A DNA stretch of 52,156 bases from Microbacterium sp. (GCA_031277885.1 JAITLM010000072.1:1-52156), one strand, 5' to 3'. Positions 24,889-33,571 are shown, counted from the stretch's first letter. The notes: generated by a model from the letters alone, not told the origin. Translations and numbers: made by a program.

Positions 24889-25917
24889 ATGCGCCGGCCG
24901 TCCGCGATCCCCTCTCCCGCGCCTCCGGTCGAGCCGGAGCGCCAGGCCAGGGGACAGCTCTTCGACGGTGCGCGCCGGCGGACCGCGGGATTCGGCATCG
25001 ACGCCTCGGCGGCGCCCGAGACCGATGCGGGCGCCGCAACGCCCGAGGACGCGAACACCACCGCGCCGATCCCGCTCGACCGCGCGGCCTCGGCCGTCCC
25101 CTCGCCCCCGCGGGGGCGTACGGAGCAGCCGGATCCGGGGTCGCCGCAGGAGGACGTCCCCCTGACCGCCCGCGATCTCTGGCAGGCGACCAGGGCGCGC
25201 CGGAGGGCATTGCGCACCGAGATCCGTCGCTTCACCCAGCGCTCCCGGCGCCGGAGGATCGGCTGGGTCGTGGGGATCGCGCTCGCACTGCTCGTCGTGG
25301 GCGGCAGCGTCGGCGCGGCGTACAGTCCGCTGTTCGCCGTGGAGACCGTCACGGTGGAGGGGACGAGCGCGCTCAAGGCGGCCGACGTGCAGAAGGCCCT
25401 GTCCGGGCAGGTCGGCAGGCCGCTGGCGCTCGTCGACTCCAGCGCCGTCAAGGCGGCGCTCGTCGCCTTCCCGCTGATCGAGACCTATCGCCTCGAGGCG
25501 CACCCTCCGCACGATCTCGTCGTGCGGATCGTGGAGCGCACGCCCATCGGGGTCCTCCAGGCCGACGACGGGCGCTTCATCGTCGTGGACGCCGCGGGCG
25601 TCGTCCTCTCGACCTCTGAGGCCCGGCCCGCCGGATACGCCCTGATCGACGTCGCCGGCGGCACCGGATCCAAGGCGTTCGCCGCGGTGGGCACGGCGCT
25701 CCGCTCGCTGCCCGCCGAGCTGCGCGGCCAGGTCGACGGCGCCACCGCGTCGACCCCGGACGACATCGCGCTGAAGCTGTCCGGCGGTGCGCAGGTGGTG
25801 TGGGGGAGCGCGGAGCAGTCGGCGCTCAAGACCCGCTCGCTCCAGGCGCTCATGAAAGCGAATCCGAGCGCGGCGACGTACGACGTGTCGTCGCCGGGCG
25901 TCGGCATCGTCGGCTGA
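24889..25917 (+). CDS. ftsQ: Division protein FtsQ
   Basis: A 342-residue bitopic membrane protein. A long, disordered Ala/Pro-rich cytoplasmic part (about 1-120) ends in an Arg-rich stretch before a single membrane helix (about 124-148). A POTRA domain follows (FAVETVTVEGTSALKAADVQKAL through LVVRIVERTPIGVLQ) and then an FtsQ-type beta domain. It links the FtsZ ring to the FtsW-FtsI synthase. The start is two bases after the murC stop, so co-translation is likely. The cytoplasmic region is longer than in Gram-negative FtsQ, as is common in actinobacteria. FtsA is absent between ftsQ and ftsZ, as expected for this phylum. Confidence 0.9.
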   Translation: MRRPSAIPSPAPPVEPERQARGQLFDGARRRTAGFGIDASAAPETDAGAATPEDANTTAPIPLDRAASAVPSPPRGRTEQPDPGSPQEDVPLTARDLWQATRARRRALRTEIRRFTQRSRRRRIGWVVGIALALLVVGGSVGAAYSPLFAVETVTVEGTSALKAADVQKALSGQVGRPLALVDSSAVKAALVAFPLIETYRLEAHPPHDLVVRIVERTPIGVLQADDGRFIVVDAAGVVLSTSEARPAGYALIDVAGGTGSKAFAAVGTALRSLPAELRGQVDGATASTPDDIALKLSGGAQVVWGSAEQSALKTRSLQALMKANPSAATYDVSSPGVGIVG

Positions 25918-26017
25918 GCACGAATATCCGAAACGATCGCGCGCAGGCGCGTGTCGCTTGGCTTCCGCGCGCCCTGTGCCGCTTACCTTCGATCCAAGAG
26001 AAAGCAATACCGGGAAA

Positions 26018-26048
26018 TACTTTAACCTTCTGCTTGAGGTTTAAGGTT
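26018..26048 (+). promoter_or_regulatory. ftsZ promoter region with inverted repeat
   Basis: In an AT-richer patch of the 168-base ftsQ-ftsZ gap, TACTTT (26018-26023) fits a -10. Just downstream AACCTT (26024-26029) is inverted as AAGGTT (26043-26048), with a second AGGTT at 26037-26041, so two alternative stems share one left arm. It could be an operator or a leader hairpin. The rest of the gap holds nothing else I recognise except the CGGAGGAC ribosome site. Confidence 0.5.
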
Positions 26049-26085
26049 GCCCCGGCTCGAGGCTCGAAATACATCGGAGGACGGG

Positions 26086-27249
26086 ATGAGCCAGAACCAG
26101 AACTACCTTGCCGTGATCAAGGTCGTCGGTGTCGGCGGTGGTGGCGTCAACGCCGTCAATCGCATGATCGATCTCGGCCTTCGCGGCGTCGAGTTCATCG
26201 CGATCAACACCGATGCGCAGGCGCTCCTGATGAGCGATGCGGACGTCAAGCTCGACGTCGGGCGCGACCTCACCCGCGGCCTCGGCGCCGGAGCGGACCC
26301 CGAGGTCGGACGCCGCGCCGCAGAGGACCACGCGGAGGAGATCGAGCAGGCGCTGACCGGCGCCGACATGGTCTTCGTGACCGCGGGCGAGGGTGGTGGC
26401 ACCGGCACCGGTGGCGCCCCGATCGTGGCGCGCATCGCCAAGTCGATCGGCGCCCTGACCATCGGCGTCGTGACCAAGCCGTTCTCGTTCGAGGGCCGCC
26501 GTCGGCAGAGCCAGGCCGATGCCGGCGTGGCGAAGCTGAAGGAAGAGGTCGACACCCTCATCGTGGTGCCGAACGACCGCCTGCTCGAGATCAGCGACCG
26601 CGGCATCTCGATGATCGAGGCCTTCGCGACCGCCGACCAGGTGCTCCTCGCCGGTGTGCAGGGCATCACCGATCTGATCACCACGCCGGGTCTCATCAAC
26701 CTCGACTTCAACGACGTCAAGTCGGTCATGCAGGGGGCAGGATCCGCGCTCATGGGCATCGGCTCGGCCCGAGGCGCGGACCGCGCGATCAAGGCGGCGG
26801 AGCTCGCCGTCGAATCTCCTCTGCTGGAGGCCTCGATCGAGGGCGCGCACGGCGTGCTGCTGTCGATCCAGGGCGGATCGAATCTCGGCATCTTCGAGAT
26901 CCACGACGCGGCGGACCTGGTCAAGGAGGCGGCGCACCCCGAGGCCAACATCATCTTCGGAACGGTCATCGACGACACCCTCGGCGACGAGGTGCGCGTC
27001 ACGGTGATCGCGGCCGGGTTCGACAACGGCGAGCCCACACTGCGCCTCGACCCGCAGATCTTCTCGCGCACGACGGCACCCGCTGTCACCGAGAAGCCCG
27101 CGGTCGAGGAGCGCGAGGACTCGGCCCAGGCCGAGGAGTCGCCGCGCGAGACCGCTCCTGTGACCGTGCCGTCGATCCCGCCCGTGCACACCAGCATCGA
27201 GCCGGCGTTCGACGAGAGCGATCTCGACATCCCCGAGTTCCTGAAGTGA
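26086..27249 (+). CDS. ftsZ: Cell division GTPase FtsZ
   Basis: A 387-residue tubulin-like GTPase that polymerises into the division ring. The tubulin signature GGGTGTG is at 103-109, [14 protein letters not shown] opens the nucleotide fold, and the T7 loop [11 protein letters not shown] is present. A short acidic linker ends in the C-terminal peptide DLDIPEFLK, which binds SepF in actinobacteria. ATCGGAGGAC precedes the ATG. The stop overlaps the next start (GTGA), so it is coupled to the PLP-binding protein gene with no yfiH/pgeF gene between. Confidence 0.98.
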   Translation: MSQNQNYLAVIKVVGVGGGGVNAVNRMIDLGLRGVEFIAINTDAQALLMSDADVKLDVGRDLTRGLGAGADPEVGRRAAEDHAEEIEQALTGADMVFVTAGEGGGTGTGGAPIVARIAKSIGALTIGVVTKPFSFEGRRRQSQADAGVAKLKEEVDTLIVVPNDRLLEISDRGISMIEAFATADQVLLAGVQGITDLITTPGLINLDFNDVKSVMQGAGSALMGIGSARGADRAIKAAELAVESPLLEASIEGAHGVLLSIQGGSNLGIFEIHDAADLVKEAAHPEANIIFGTVIDDTLGDEVRVTVIAAGFDNGEPTLRLDPQIFSRTTAPAVTEKPAVEEREDSAQAEESPRETAPVTVPSIPPVHTSIEPAFDESDLDIPEFLK

Positions 27250-27929
27250 CCGCGGTCGCCGAGCGGCTGTCCGCGATCGATGCAGCGATCGCGGACGCCG
27301 CACGGCGCGCGGGACGGGATCCCGCAGAGATCACGCGCATCGTCGTGACCAAGTTCCATCCCGCGTCCCTCGTGAGCGAGCTGTACGGCCTCGGCGTCCG
27401 CGAAGTGGGGGAGAACAGGCAGCAGGAGCTCTCCGCGAAGGCGGAGGCCCTCGCGGAACTGGATGATCTGCGCTGGCACTTCATCGGGCAGGCGCAGACG
27501 AACAAGGCCGGCGCGATCCGTCGCGCGGCCCAGGCGGTGCACTCCGTGGACCGCCTGCGCATCGCGGAGGCGCTCGACCGTGCGGCGACCGACGACGCGC
27601 AGCTCGACGTCCTGCTGCAGATCAACCTCACCGACGACCCCGGTCGCGGGGGAGTGGCGCCCTCGGAGCTCGAGCGTCTCGCCGAGCAGGTGCTCGCCCT
27701 GCCGACGCTGCAGCTGCGCGGTGTGATGGCCGTCGCCCCGCTGGACGAGGACCCGGCCGCGGCGTTCGCCCGCGTCCACGAGTCCTCTCGGCGCCTGCGC
27801 GCGGTGGCGCCGGAAGCCGATTGGATCTCGGCGGGCATGACCGGCGATTTCGCCGAGGCGATCGCGGCAGGCGCGACACACCTGCGCATCGGCTCCGCAA
27901 TCACGGGGCCGCGGCCCGCACAGGGTTAG
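27246..27929 (+). CDS. YggS-family PLP homeostasis protein
   Basis: A 227-residue TIM-barrel protein that binds pyridoxal phosphate and buffers it; no catalytic activity is known for the family. The PLP lysine is in VVTKFHPA, with [19 protein letters not shown] and the C-terminal [12 protein letters not shown] and LRIGSAI phosphate-binding motifs. The GTG at 27246 overlapping the ftsZ stop is taken as the start. The ftsZ-yggS-sepF-yggT-divIVA order is conserved in actinobacteria and firmicutes. Confidence 0.93.
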   Translation: MTAVAERLSAIDAAIADAARRAGRDPAEITRIVVTKFHPASLVSELYGLGVREVGENRQQELSAKAEALAELDDLRWHFIGQAQTNKAGAIRRAAQAVHSVDRLRIAEALDRAATDDAQLDVLLQINLTDDPGRGGVAPSELERLAEQVLALPTLQLRGVMAVAPLDEDPAAAFARVHESSRRLRAVAPEADWISAGMTGDFAEAIAAGATHLRIGSAITGPRPAQG

Positions 27930-27932
27930 CCT
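27927..27932 (+). promoter_or_regulatory. -10 hexamer TAGCCT for sepF
   Basis: TAGCCT overlaps the stop codon of the upstream gene and would give a leader of about 30 bases carrying TTCGGAGGACACG before the sepF ATG. sepF may therefore be expressed separately as well as by read-through. Confidence 0.5.
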
Positions 27933-27968
27933 CGAAACAGAACCACCCCTACACGTTCGGAGGACACG

Positions 27969-28469
27969 ATGGGGAACCCGCTGAAGAAGACCATGGTGTA
28001 CCTCGGCCTCGCCGATGAGGAAGAGGTCTACGAGGAGCAGGCTCCGGCCGCGCAGAGCGCCCGCCAGGAGCAGGTCCGCCACGAGCCCATCCGCCGTGAC
28101 GAGGTGCGTCGCGAGCGCGAGGAGGCGAAGCCGGCTCCTGTGACGCCGCTGCGCCGTCCGACCGCCGTGCGTCAGCCGTCCGTCGGCGCCGTGAACGAGA
28201 TCCTCACGGTGCACCCGAAGCAGTACCGCGATGCTCAGGTCATCGCGGAGAGCTTCCGCGACGGCATCCCGGTGATCATCAACCTCTCGCAGATGAGCGA
28301 CGCCGACGCGCGCCGGCTGATCGACTTCGCGAGCGGGCTCTCGCTCGGCCTGTACGGGCGCATCGAGCGCGTGACGAGCAAGGTCTTCCTGCTGTCGCCG
28401 GAGAGCATCGCGGTGTCGGGGCAGGGCGGGATGGCCGGGGGCGACGAGCCCGCGCTCGCGCACTCCTGA
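27969..28469 (+). CDS. sepF: Cell division protein SepF
   Basis: A 166-residue FtsZ membrane anchor. The N-terminal [14 protein letters not shown] forms the amphipathic membrane helix, followed by a charged linker (about 17-75) and the conserved globular domain ([34 protein letters not shown] through [12 protein letters not shown]). It substitutes for FtsA in actinobacteria by binding the FtsZ C-terminal peptide. GGAGGA precedes the ATG. The next gene starts 3 bases after its stop. Confidence 0.95.
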   Translation: MGNPLKKTMVYLGLADEEEVYEEQAPAAQSARQEQVRHEPIRRDEVRREREEAKPAPVTPLRRPTAVRQPSVGAVNEILTVHPKQYRDAQVIAESFRDGIPVIINLSQMSDADARRLIDFASGLSLGLYGRIERVTSKVFLLSPESIAVSGQGGMAGGDEPALAHS

Positions 28470-28472
28470 CGC

Positions 28473-28778
28473 GTGGTGGTGCCGCCCGCGGTCTCCATGA
28501 TCGCAGCGATTCTCAACATCCTGCTGCTGCTGTATCTGCTCACGCTGTTCGCGCGGTTGATCCTGGAGTACATCCCCATTTTCAACCGTTCGTGGCGCCC
28601 CCGCGGTGCGGGCCTGATCGTCGCCGAGATCGTCTACACGCTCACGGATCCGCCGATCCGACTGTTCCGACGCCTCATTCCTCCGCTGAGGATCGGACCG
28701 GTCGCGCTCGACCTGGGCTTCACGCTCACCATGATCATCGTGCTCATCCTGATGTCGATCACCCGATCGTTCATCTAG
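28473..28778 (+). CDS. YggT-family membrane protein
   Basis: A protein of about 101 residues with two hydrophobic segments (about 9-28 and 78-97) around an amphipathic loop containing LTDPPIRLFRRLIPPLRIGPVALDLGF, the YggT signature. Its function is unknown, but it is regularly found between sepF and divIVA and is assumed to act at the membrane during division or osmotic adaptation. The start is uncertain: three consecutive GTG codons begin at 28473 and an in-frame ATG is at 28497; no ribosome site clearly favours one. Confidence 0.88.
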   Translation: MVVPPAVSMIAAILNILLLLYLLTLFARLILEYIPIFNRSWRPRGAGLIVAEIVYTLTDPPIRLFRRLIPPLRIGPVALDLGFTLTMIIVLILMSITRSFI

Positions 28779-28832
28779 GGCGCGTCGCCGCGCCCGCTCG
28801 CGCGCGCCTTCGCGGCGTCGCGATCGGAAGGC

Positions 28833-28838
28833 TATGCT
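28833..28838 (+). promoter_or_regulatory. -10 hexamer TATGCT for divIVA
   Basis: TATGCT lies about 77 bases before the divIVA ATG in the 136-base gap after yggT. A weak inverted repeat (CGCCGCG/CGCGGCG, 28786-28817) precedes it and may end the upstream transcript. Confidence 0.5.
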
Positions 28839-28914
28839 TTTCTGAAGGTGCACGCCGAGGGGCAGGCGCCATTTCCACCCGGCCACCGAGAACTCATCGA
28901 AAGAGGAGCCACCC

Positions 28915-29490
28915 ATGGCACTGACCCCGGATGACGTCGTCACCAAGCAGTTCCAGCACGTCCGCTTCAAGGACGGCTTCGACCCGGACGAGGTCGACGA
29001 CTTCCTCGACGAGGTCGTGCTCGAGTGGCGCAAGGCCCTCGACGAGAACACCGAGCTGAAGGCGAAGCTGGCCGCCTACGAGTCCGGCGAGAAGGCCGCT
29101 CCCGTGGCCGAGGCTCCTGCCGCCGCCGCTCCCGCGCCCGTCGCCGCCCCGGTCGCCGAGACCGGTGCGCCGGCCGCCGCGACCGCAGGCATCATCGAGC
29201 TCGCGCAGCGTCTGCACGACGAGCACGTCGCCGAGGGCAAGTCCCAGCGCGACCAGCTCATCGCCGACGCGAAGGCCCAGGCCTCGAAGATCCTCGCCGA
29301 CGCCGAGCAGAAGCAGCGCGAGGAGACCTCGCGTCTCGAGCGCGAGCGCAACGTGCTCGAGGGCAAGATCACCGAGCTGCACGACTTCGAGCGTTCGTAC
29401 CGCACGCAGCTGCGCAGCTACATCGAGGGACAGCTCCGCGACCTCGACGAGAAGGGCGGCCCCAGCGGGGACGCCTCCTCCGCGCAGTAA
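28915..29490 (+). CDS. divIVA: DivIVA/Wag31 polar growth scaffold
   Basis: A 191-residue cytoplasmic scaffold that marks curved membrane at the poles and septum. The N-terminal lipid-binding motif is [32 protein letters not shown] in register with the family, followed by a first coiled coil to about residue 60, an Ala/Pro-rich linker (about 61-100), and a second coiled coil (about 105-180). It recruits wall synthesis in actinobacteria and is a known target of PASTA kinases in mycobacteria. AAAGGAGCCACCC precedes the ATG. Confidence 0.95.
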   Translation: MALTPDDVVTKQFQHVRFKDGFDPDEVDDFLDEVVLEWRKALDENTELKAKLAAYESGEKAAPVAEAPAAAAPAPVAAPVAETGAPAAATAGIIELAQRLHDEHVAEGKSQRDQLIADAKAQASKILADAEQKQREETSRLERERNVLEGKITELHDFERSYRTQLRSYIEGQLRDLDEKGGPSGDASSAQ

Positions 29491-29499
29491 GGGGCCCCG

Positions 29500-30126
29500 T
29501 TGACCCGGCGTCCACCGCCTCACGGTTCGGCGGCCGGCGCGATCATTGCGATCCTCGCAGTGCTCGTGCTGGCCGCCGACCAGTTTGTGAAGTACCTCAC
29601 CATCACCCACCTGCCCCAGGAGCAGGTCGTTCCCGTGCTCGGGGGCTTCCTGCAGCTCTTCTACATCCGCAATTCCGGGGCGGCGTTCTCGATCGGCGCG
29701 GGCTACACGTGGGTCTTCACGATCGCACTGGCCGTCGTCGCGTGCGTGATCGTGTGGAAGGCCTTCTCGGTGCGCGCGCGGTTGTGGGCGGTCGTGCTCG
29801 GAGCGCTGCTGGGCGGCGTGCTCGGGAACCTCTCCGACCGGATCTTCCGCGAACCGGGATTCGGTGTCGGCCACGTCGTCGACATGATCTCGATGCCGTG
29901 GATGCTGCCGGCCATCTTCAACGTTGCCGACATCTTCATCGTCTGCGGCATGATCTCGATCGCGCTGCTGATCATCGTGGGACTCCGCCTCGACGGCACG
30001 CGCGAACGCGACCACAAGGACGAGTCCGCGGCCGAGTCGGCCGAGGACGCCCCTGCCGAGGACGCGGCGACCGAGGCGGATCCGCAGCACTCCGCGCGCC
30101 GCGACGGCGCCGGAGCAGAGGACTGA
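29500..30126 (+). CDS. lspA: Lipoprotein signal peptidase
   Basis: A 208-residue membrane aspartyl protease that removes signal peptides from diacylglyceryl-modified prolipoproteins. Four membrane helices and the two catalytic-Asp motifs (GNLSDRI and FNVADIFI) are present, with DQFVKYL and RNSGAAFS earlier. After the last helix a Glu/Asp/Ala-rich tail of about 45 residues is appended, longer than in most LspA proteins. The start is the TTG at 29500, nine bases after the divIVA stop, with TAAGGGG in front. Confidence 0.94.
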   Translation: MTRRPPPHGSAAGAIIAILAVLVLAADQFVKYLTITHLPQEQVVPVLGGFLQLFYIRNSGAAFSIGAGYTWVFTIALAVVACVIVWKAFSVRARLWAVVLGALLGGVLGNLSDRIFREPGFGVGHVVDMISMPWMLPAIFNVADIFIVCGMISIALLIIVGLRLDGTRERDHKDESAAESAEDAPAEDAATEADPQHSARRDGAGAED

Positions 30127-30128
30127 CC

Positions 30129-31052
30129 GTGGAATCCCGCTCGCTCCCCGTCCCCGACGGGCTGGACGGCGTCCGGGTCGATGCCGCCCTCGCGAAGATG
30201 CTCGGCTTCTCGCGCACGTTCGCGGCCGAGGTCGCGGAGGCCGGGGGAGTGACTCTCGACGGCACGGTGCTGGGCAAGTCGGACAAGCTGCGCGCCGGCG
30301 GCTGGCTCGACGTCGAGTGGGCGCCGAAGGAGGCGCCGCGGATCGAACCCATCGCCGTGCCCGAGCTCGGCATCGTCTACGACGACGACGACATCGTGGT
30401 GGTCGACAAGCCCACCGGCGTCGCCGCGCACCCGTCCCTGGGCTGGGAGGGGCCGACGGTCGTCGGCGCCCTGGCGGCCGCGGGATTCCGGATCGCCACA
30501 AGCGGCGCCCCCGAGCGGCAGGGCGTCGTGCACCGCCTGGATGTGGGGACCAGCGGCCTCATGGTGGTCGCGAAGTCCGAGGCGGCGTACTCGGAGCTCA
30601 AGCGCGCCTTCAAGGAGCGCACGGTCGAGAAGATCTACCACGCGGTCGTGCAGGGGCACCCCGACCCGCTCGCCGGCACGATCGACGCGCCGATCGGGCG
30701 GCACCCGAACCATTCCTGGAAGTTCGCGGTCATCCCCGACGGCAAGCCCTCGGTGACCCACTACGAGACGCTCGAGGCCTTTCCCGGCGCATCGCTGCTG
30801 GAGATCCACCTCGAGACCGGTCGGACGCACCAGATCCGCGTGCACATGGCCGCGCATCGGCATCCGTGCGTGGGGGATCCGCTGTACGGCGCCGACCCGA
30901 CGCTGTCCGCCCGTCTCGGACTCACGCGGCAATGGCTGCACGCGCACCGGCTGGGGTTCGCCCACCCGGTGACCGGCGTGTGGGTCCAGACGGAATCGCC
31001 GTACCCGGCCGATTTCCAGCACGCGCTCGACGTGCTCCGCGGCGAGGACTGA
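30129..31052 (+). CDS. rluD: RluD-type 23S rRNA pseudouridine synthase
   Basis: A 307-residue RluA-family pseudouridine synthase. An S4-like RNA-binding domain (about 10-65) precedes the catalytic domain, whose conserved Asp is in [25 protein letters not shown] and the [14 protein letters not shown] motif are also typical. The target is inferred from family as helix 69 uridines of 23S rRNA. The gene begins with GTG two bases after lspA, a pairing common across bacteria, and ends convergent with the TetR gene 18 bases on. Confidence 0.93.
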   Translation: MESRSLPVPDGLDGVRVDAALAKMLGFSRTFAAEVAEAGGVTLDGTVLGKSDKLRAGGWLDVEWAPKEAPRIEPIAVPELGIVYDDDDIVVVDKPTGVAAHPSLGWEGPTVVGALAAAGFRIATSGAPERQGVVHRLDVGTSGLMVVAKSEAAYSELKRAFKERTVEKIYHAVVQGHPDPLAGTIDAPIGRHPNHSWKFAVIPDGKPSVTHYETLEAFPGASLLEIHLETGRTHQIRVHMAAHRHPCVGDPLYGADPTLSARLGLTRQWLHAHRLGFAHPVTGVWVQTESPYPADFQHALDVLRGED

Positions 31053-31070
31053 GTCCCGGGCCCGGCAGGT

Positions 31071-31670
31071 TCAGAGCGGCAGCTCGCCCGTCGCGGAGAC
31101 GACTCCGTCGAGCGTCGCCTCCAGGAATCGGACGACGACCTCCGGATCCTCATCCCTGTCGATGACGAGACTGATCAGCGTCTCCTCGGTGAAGGACACC
31201 CAGGAGCGCAGGGCGACGCGCAGGCCCGGCGTGTCCGGCGTGCCGAGCTCGGTGAACGCGTCGAGGAGCCGTTCGGCGTTGAGATCGCGCGACTCGTCGA
31301 CCACTCGGCGCACGGCGGGGTCGCCGCTCGCGATGCCGCGCACGAGCGAATGGAACGTGCCCTGGTGCTGGCGCACGAACTCCGTGATGCGCAGGAGCGT
31401 GTCGCGGATCCGTGGGCGCGGCTCCAGGTCGTCGCGGGGCTCCGAGGCGAGCAGCAGGCTGTCCCTGGCCATGGTGACGACCGCGAGGTGCATGCCCTGC
31501 CGGGTGTCGAAGTAGTGGAACAGGAGGGGGCGGGACACGCCGGCTCGCTGGGCGAGCACGTCCATGGTGAGCTCGTCCAGGGAATGCTCGGCGAGGAAGT
31601 TCACCCCGGTCGCGACGAGTTGCGCACGACGCTCCTCCGGTGTCAGGCGGACGCGTCGCAGGTCGGGCAT
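31071..31670 (-). CDS. TetR-family transcriptional regulator
   Basis: A 199-residue repressor-type protein. The N-terminal helix-turn-helix (about 34-56, LTMDVLAQRAGVSRPLLFHYF) is standard; the rest is a helical ligand-binding and dimer domain. It is divergent from the DUF6230 operon, and a perfect palindrome overlaps that operon's promoter, so it probably represses the operon in response to an unknown ligand. The ATG at 31670 has TAGGCT six bases upstream and no ribosome site. Confidence 0.9.
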   Translation of the reverse strand: MPDLRRVRLTPEERRAQLVATGVNFLAEHSLDELTMDVLAQRAGVSRPLLFHYFDTRQGMHLAVVTMARDSLLLASEPRDDLEPRPRIRDTLLRITEFVRQHQGTFHSLVRGIASGDPAVRRVVDESRDLNAERLLDAFTELGTPDTPGLRVALRSWVSFTEETLISLVIDRDEDPEVVVRFLEATLDGVVSATGELPL

Positions 31671-31676
31671 GCCCCG

Positions 31677-31682
31677 AGCCTA
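31677..31682 (-). promoter_or_regulatory. -10 hexamer TAGGCT, leaderless tetR promoter
   Basis: On the minus strand TAGGCT, CGGGGC, ATG: the same six-base spacing as other leaderless starts in the window. Confidence 0.65.
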
Positions 31683-31712
31683 GTGGGACGGGAGCACTTC
31701 CCGTGTCCGGTA

Positions 31713-31740
31713 TTGACTCTGAGTCAACGGGCAATATACT
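31713..31740 (+). promoter_or_regulatory. Promoter with TetR-type operator palindrome
   Basis: TTGACT (31713-31718) and TATACT (31735-31740) are 16 bases apart, the best sigma-70-like promoter in the window. The -35 is part of a perfect 15-base palindrome, TTGACTCTGAGTCAA (31713-31727). A dimeric repressor bound there would block RNA polymerase. The transcript would begin near 31747 and reach the ATG at 31789. Confidence 0.75.
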
Positions 31741-31788
31741 CGACCAGGTGAGCGCCGCCATCGCAGCCGGCGCGCTGGAGGAGGATCG

Positions 31789-32403
31789 ATGAAGTTCCCG
31801 AAGTCCGACCGTGTCCGCAAGCTCGGGTCGTCTCACGCCGGCCGCATCGCCCTCGTGGCGATCCCCGCAGGCGTCGTCGCCGCAGCGCTGATGGGCGGGG
31901 TCGCCCAGGGGGCCGTGCCCGTCTCGTTCGCCGTCTCGGGAAGTCAGTTCCAGATCGGCGCCTCGCAGCTCGAGGGCAGCGGCTTCTCGCAGTACGCCGG
32001 CGTCGCGAAGGACACCGAGGGCAAGGAGCACACCGTCGCCATCGCGAACATCAAGAGTGCGACGCTCACCGACCTGTGCCAGTCCGTCATCACCGATACG
32101 CCGCTCGGCAAGGTCGGCGTACTCATCAAAGCGGGCGGCAACGGCAGCCCCGCATCCGCCAGCGACCTGCAGATCGGCATGACCGGGCTCAAGGGCGACG
32201 CGTCGTTCGGCGCGATCCGCATCGGCGTGGACGCCTCGACGGTCAACACCGACGCCAAGGGCTCCGCGGGCGACTTCGCCCAGGACGCCGATACCGTCTC
32301 GATCAAGAACCTGCAGCAGACGGCCTGGAGCACTCAGGCCTCGGTGTTCACCCTCACGGGCATGACGCTGGAGCTGACGGACGGCTCGCAGGGATGCTTC
32401 TGA
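31789..32403 (+). CDS. DUF6230 family membrane-anchored protein
   Basis: A 204-residue protein with a basic N-terminus and one hydrophobic segment (about 20-43), then an extracytoplasmic domain rich in short alternating beta-like stretches (IANIKSATLTDLCQSV, DTVSIKNLQQTAW, FTLTGMTLELTDG). It resembles the DUF6230 proteins of streptomycetes, sometimes labelled cholesterol esterase without a visible esterase motif; I see no GxSxG either. Only two Cys are present, one central and one next to the C-terminus, which could form a disulfide. GGAGGAGG precedes the ATG. First gene of a three-gene operon with a DUF6114 protein and a secreted protein. Confidence 0.75.
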   Translation: MKFPKSDRVRKLGSSHAGRIALVAIPAGVVAAALMGGVAQGAVPVSFAVSGSQFQIGASQLEGSGFSQYAGVAKDTEGKEHTVAIANIKSATLTDLCQSVITDTPLGKVGVLIKAGGNGSPASASDLQIGMTGLKGDASFGAIRIGVDASTVNTDAKGSAGDFAQDADTVSIKNLQQTAWSTQASVFTLTGMTLELTDGSQGCF

Positions 32404-32417
32404 ACGACGAGGCTGCG

Positions 32418-32846
32418 ATGACCGACGACGCGCGCACCCGCCGATCCGCCGCGGATCGGGCGCCCGCACGGGGATTCCGGCACTGGCGACGGCAGCGTCC
32501 GTTCATCGGAGGACTGCTCGTCGCGCTCGGCGGCGTCGAGATGTTCTTCTCCGGGCAGCTCGACATCGGACATCTGCACGTGCAGCTGGGCATCGAGGGA
32601 TTGCAGGCGACCATCATCCCGATCGCGCTGCTGCTGCTCGGGATCCTCGCCGTCACGATGCCCGCGCATCACGTGTTCTACGGGATCATCGCCCTGGTCG
32701 TCGCGATCTACTCGCTGATCGGCGTGAACCTCGGCGGGTTCATCATCGGGATGCTCCTCGCCGGGACCGGCGCGGTGCTCGTGGTCGCCTGGATGGGACC
32801 GCGCGATCCTGCGCCCGCCGACGGAGTCGAGGAGGCGGCGTCGTGA
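32418..32846 (+). CDS. DUF6114 family membrane protein
   Basis: A 142-residue protein with four predicted membrane helices (starting at FIGGLLVALGG, ATIIPIALLLLG, HVFYGIIALVVAI and GGFIIGMLLAGTG) and a basic cytoplasmic start RHWRRQRPF. It resembles DUF6114 proteins that accompany DUF6230 genes in streptomycetes. Its function is unknown; a membrane partner for the two exported neighbours is the simplest guess. An in-frame ATG at 32394 would overlap the DUF6230 stop region and add eight residues. The stop overlaps the next start (GTGA). Confidence 0.75.
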   Translation: MTDDARTRRSAADRAPARGFRHWRRQRPFIGGLLVALGGVEMFFSGQLDIGHLHVQLGIEGLQATIIPIALLLLGILAVTMPAHHVFYGIIALVVAIYSLIGVNLGGFIIGMLLAGTGAVLVVAWMGPRDPAPADGVEEAAS

Positions 32847-33571
32847 AGTCGCAGCGCCGCCCCGGCGCCGTGCTGCTCGCCGCGCTCGCCCTCGTTGCGC
32901 CGCTGACCCTCGGGGCCGCGGTCGCCCCCGCGTCCCAGCCGGCGGGGCTGTGCATCCCGCTGCTCTGGTGCCCTTCGCCGAGTCCGACGCCGACGACGCC
33001 CCCGCCGAAGTCCGGGACGCCCGGCCCCTCGGTGCCGGGACTGCCCGCGGTTCCCGGCGTGCCGTCGACGCCCGGTGCGACGGCGCCGTCCGCGCCCGGA
33101 GATCCTGCGCCGACGCCCGCACCGACGCCGGTCGCCGCGACGAGGGACGAGAGCGCGCCCGTCTTCACGAAGACCCCTGCTTCCATGGGGTCGCAGGGGC
33201 TGTCCTTCACCGGCTTGAGCGGGATCTCGATCGTCGACGTTCCGACCATCGACGGAAGCACGATCCGCGCCCTGAAGATCTCGGCCGACTCGATCACGAT
33301 CTCGGGCTTCTCGCTCACCGTCCGTCCGCCGGACAAGGCGGGCCTCGTGACCAACGCCGACACCATGACCCTCACCGGGCACGTGAGCGTGTACCTCGGA
33401 TCGGTCACCGCGACCACGCAGGACGGCCGCGCGCTGACCCTGGGAACCGACACGCCTCCGCCGCTGGACGACGTCAAGCCGGGCCTGCTGCGCGTCACGA
33501 TGGGTCTCGTCGGCACGATCGCCGACTCGATCGCCTACACGAACACCGATCAGCGGATCGTCGAGCCCTGA
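32843..33571 (+). CDS. Secreted Pro-rich protein of the DUF6230 operon
   Basis: A 242-residue protein I cannot assign to a named family. A signal peptide (about 1-31, LLAALALVAPLTLGAAVAPA) is followed by CIPLLWC, a Pro/Thr/Gly-rich stalk (about 45-100), and a C-terminal domain of about 140 residues with alternating beta-like segments (LKISADSITISGFSLTV, NADTMTLTGHVSVYLGSVTATT). The pattern resembles that of the DUF6230 product (DADTVSIKN, FTLTGMTLEL), suggesting related folds. The stalk would hold the domain away from the membrane or wall. The GTG start overlaps the DUF6114 stop. Confidence 0.7.
   Translation: MKSQRRPGAVLLAALALVAPLTLGAAVAPASQPAGLCIPLLWCPSPSPTPTTPPPKSGTPGPSVPGLPAVPGVPSTPGATAPSAPGDPAPTPAPTPVAATRDESAPVFTKTPASMGSQGLSFTGLSGISIVDVPTIDGSTIRALKISADSITISGFSLTVRPPDKAGLVTNADTMTLTGHVSVYLGSVTATTQDGRALTLGTDTPPPLDDVKPGLLRVTMGLVGTIADSIAYTNTDQRIVEP

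Noticed and set aside
26103..29051. A nearly 1000-codon minus-strand frame across ftsZ to divIVA
   Set aside because: Same antisense effect; it runs through five well-recognised genes and their intergenic gaps, and its product has no family features.
31789..32403. Cholesterol esterase function for the DUF6230 product
   Set aside because: Similar proteins carry that label in databases, but there is no GxSxG nucleophile motif or other hydrolase signature in the sequence.
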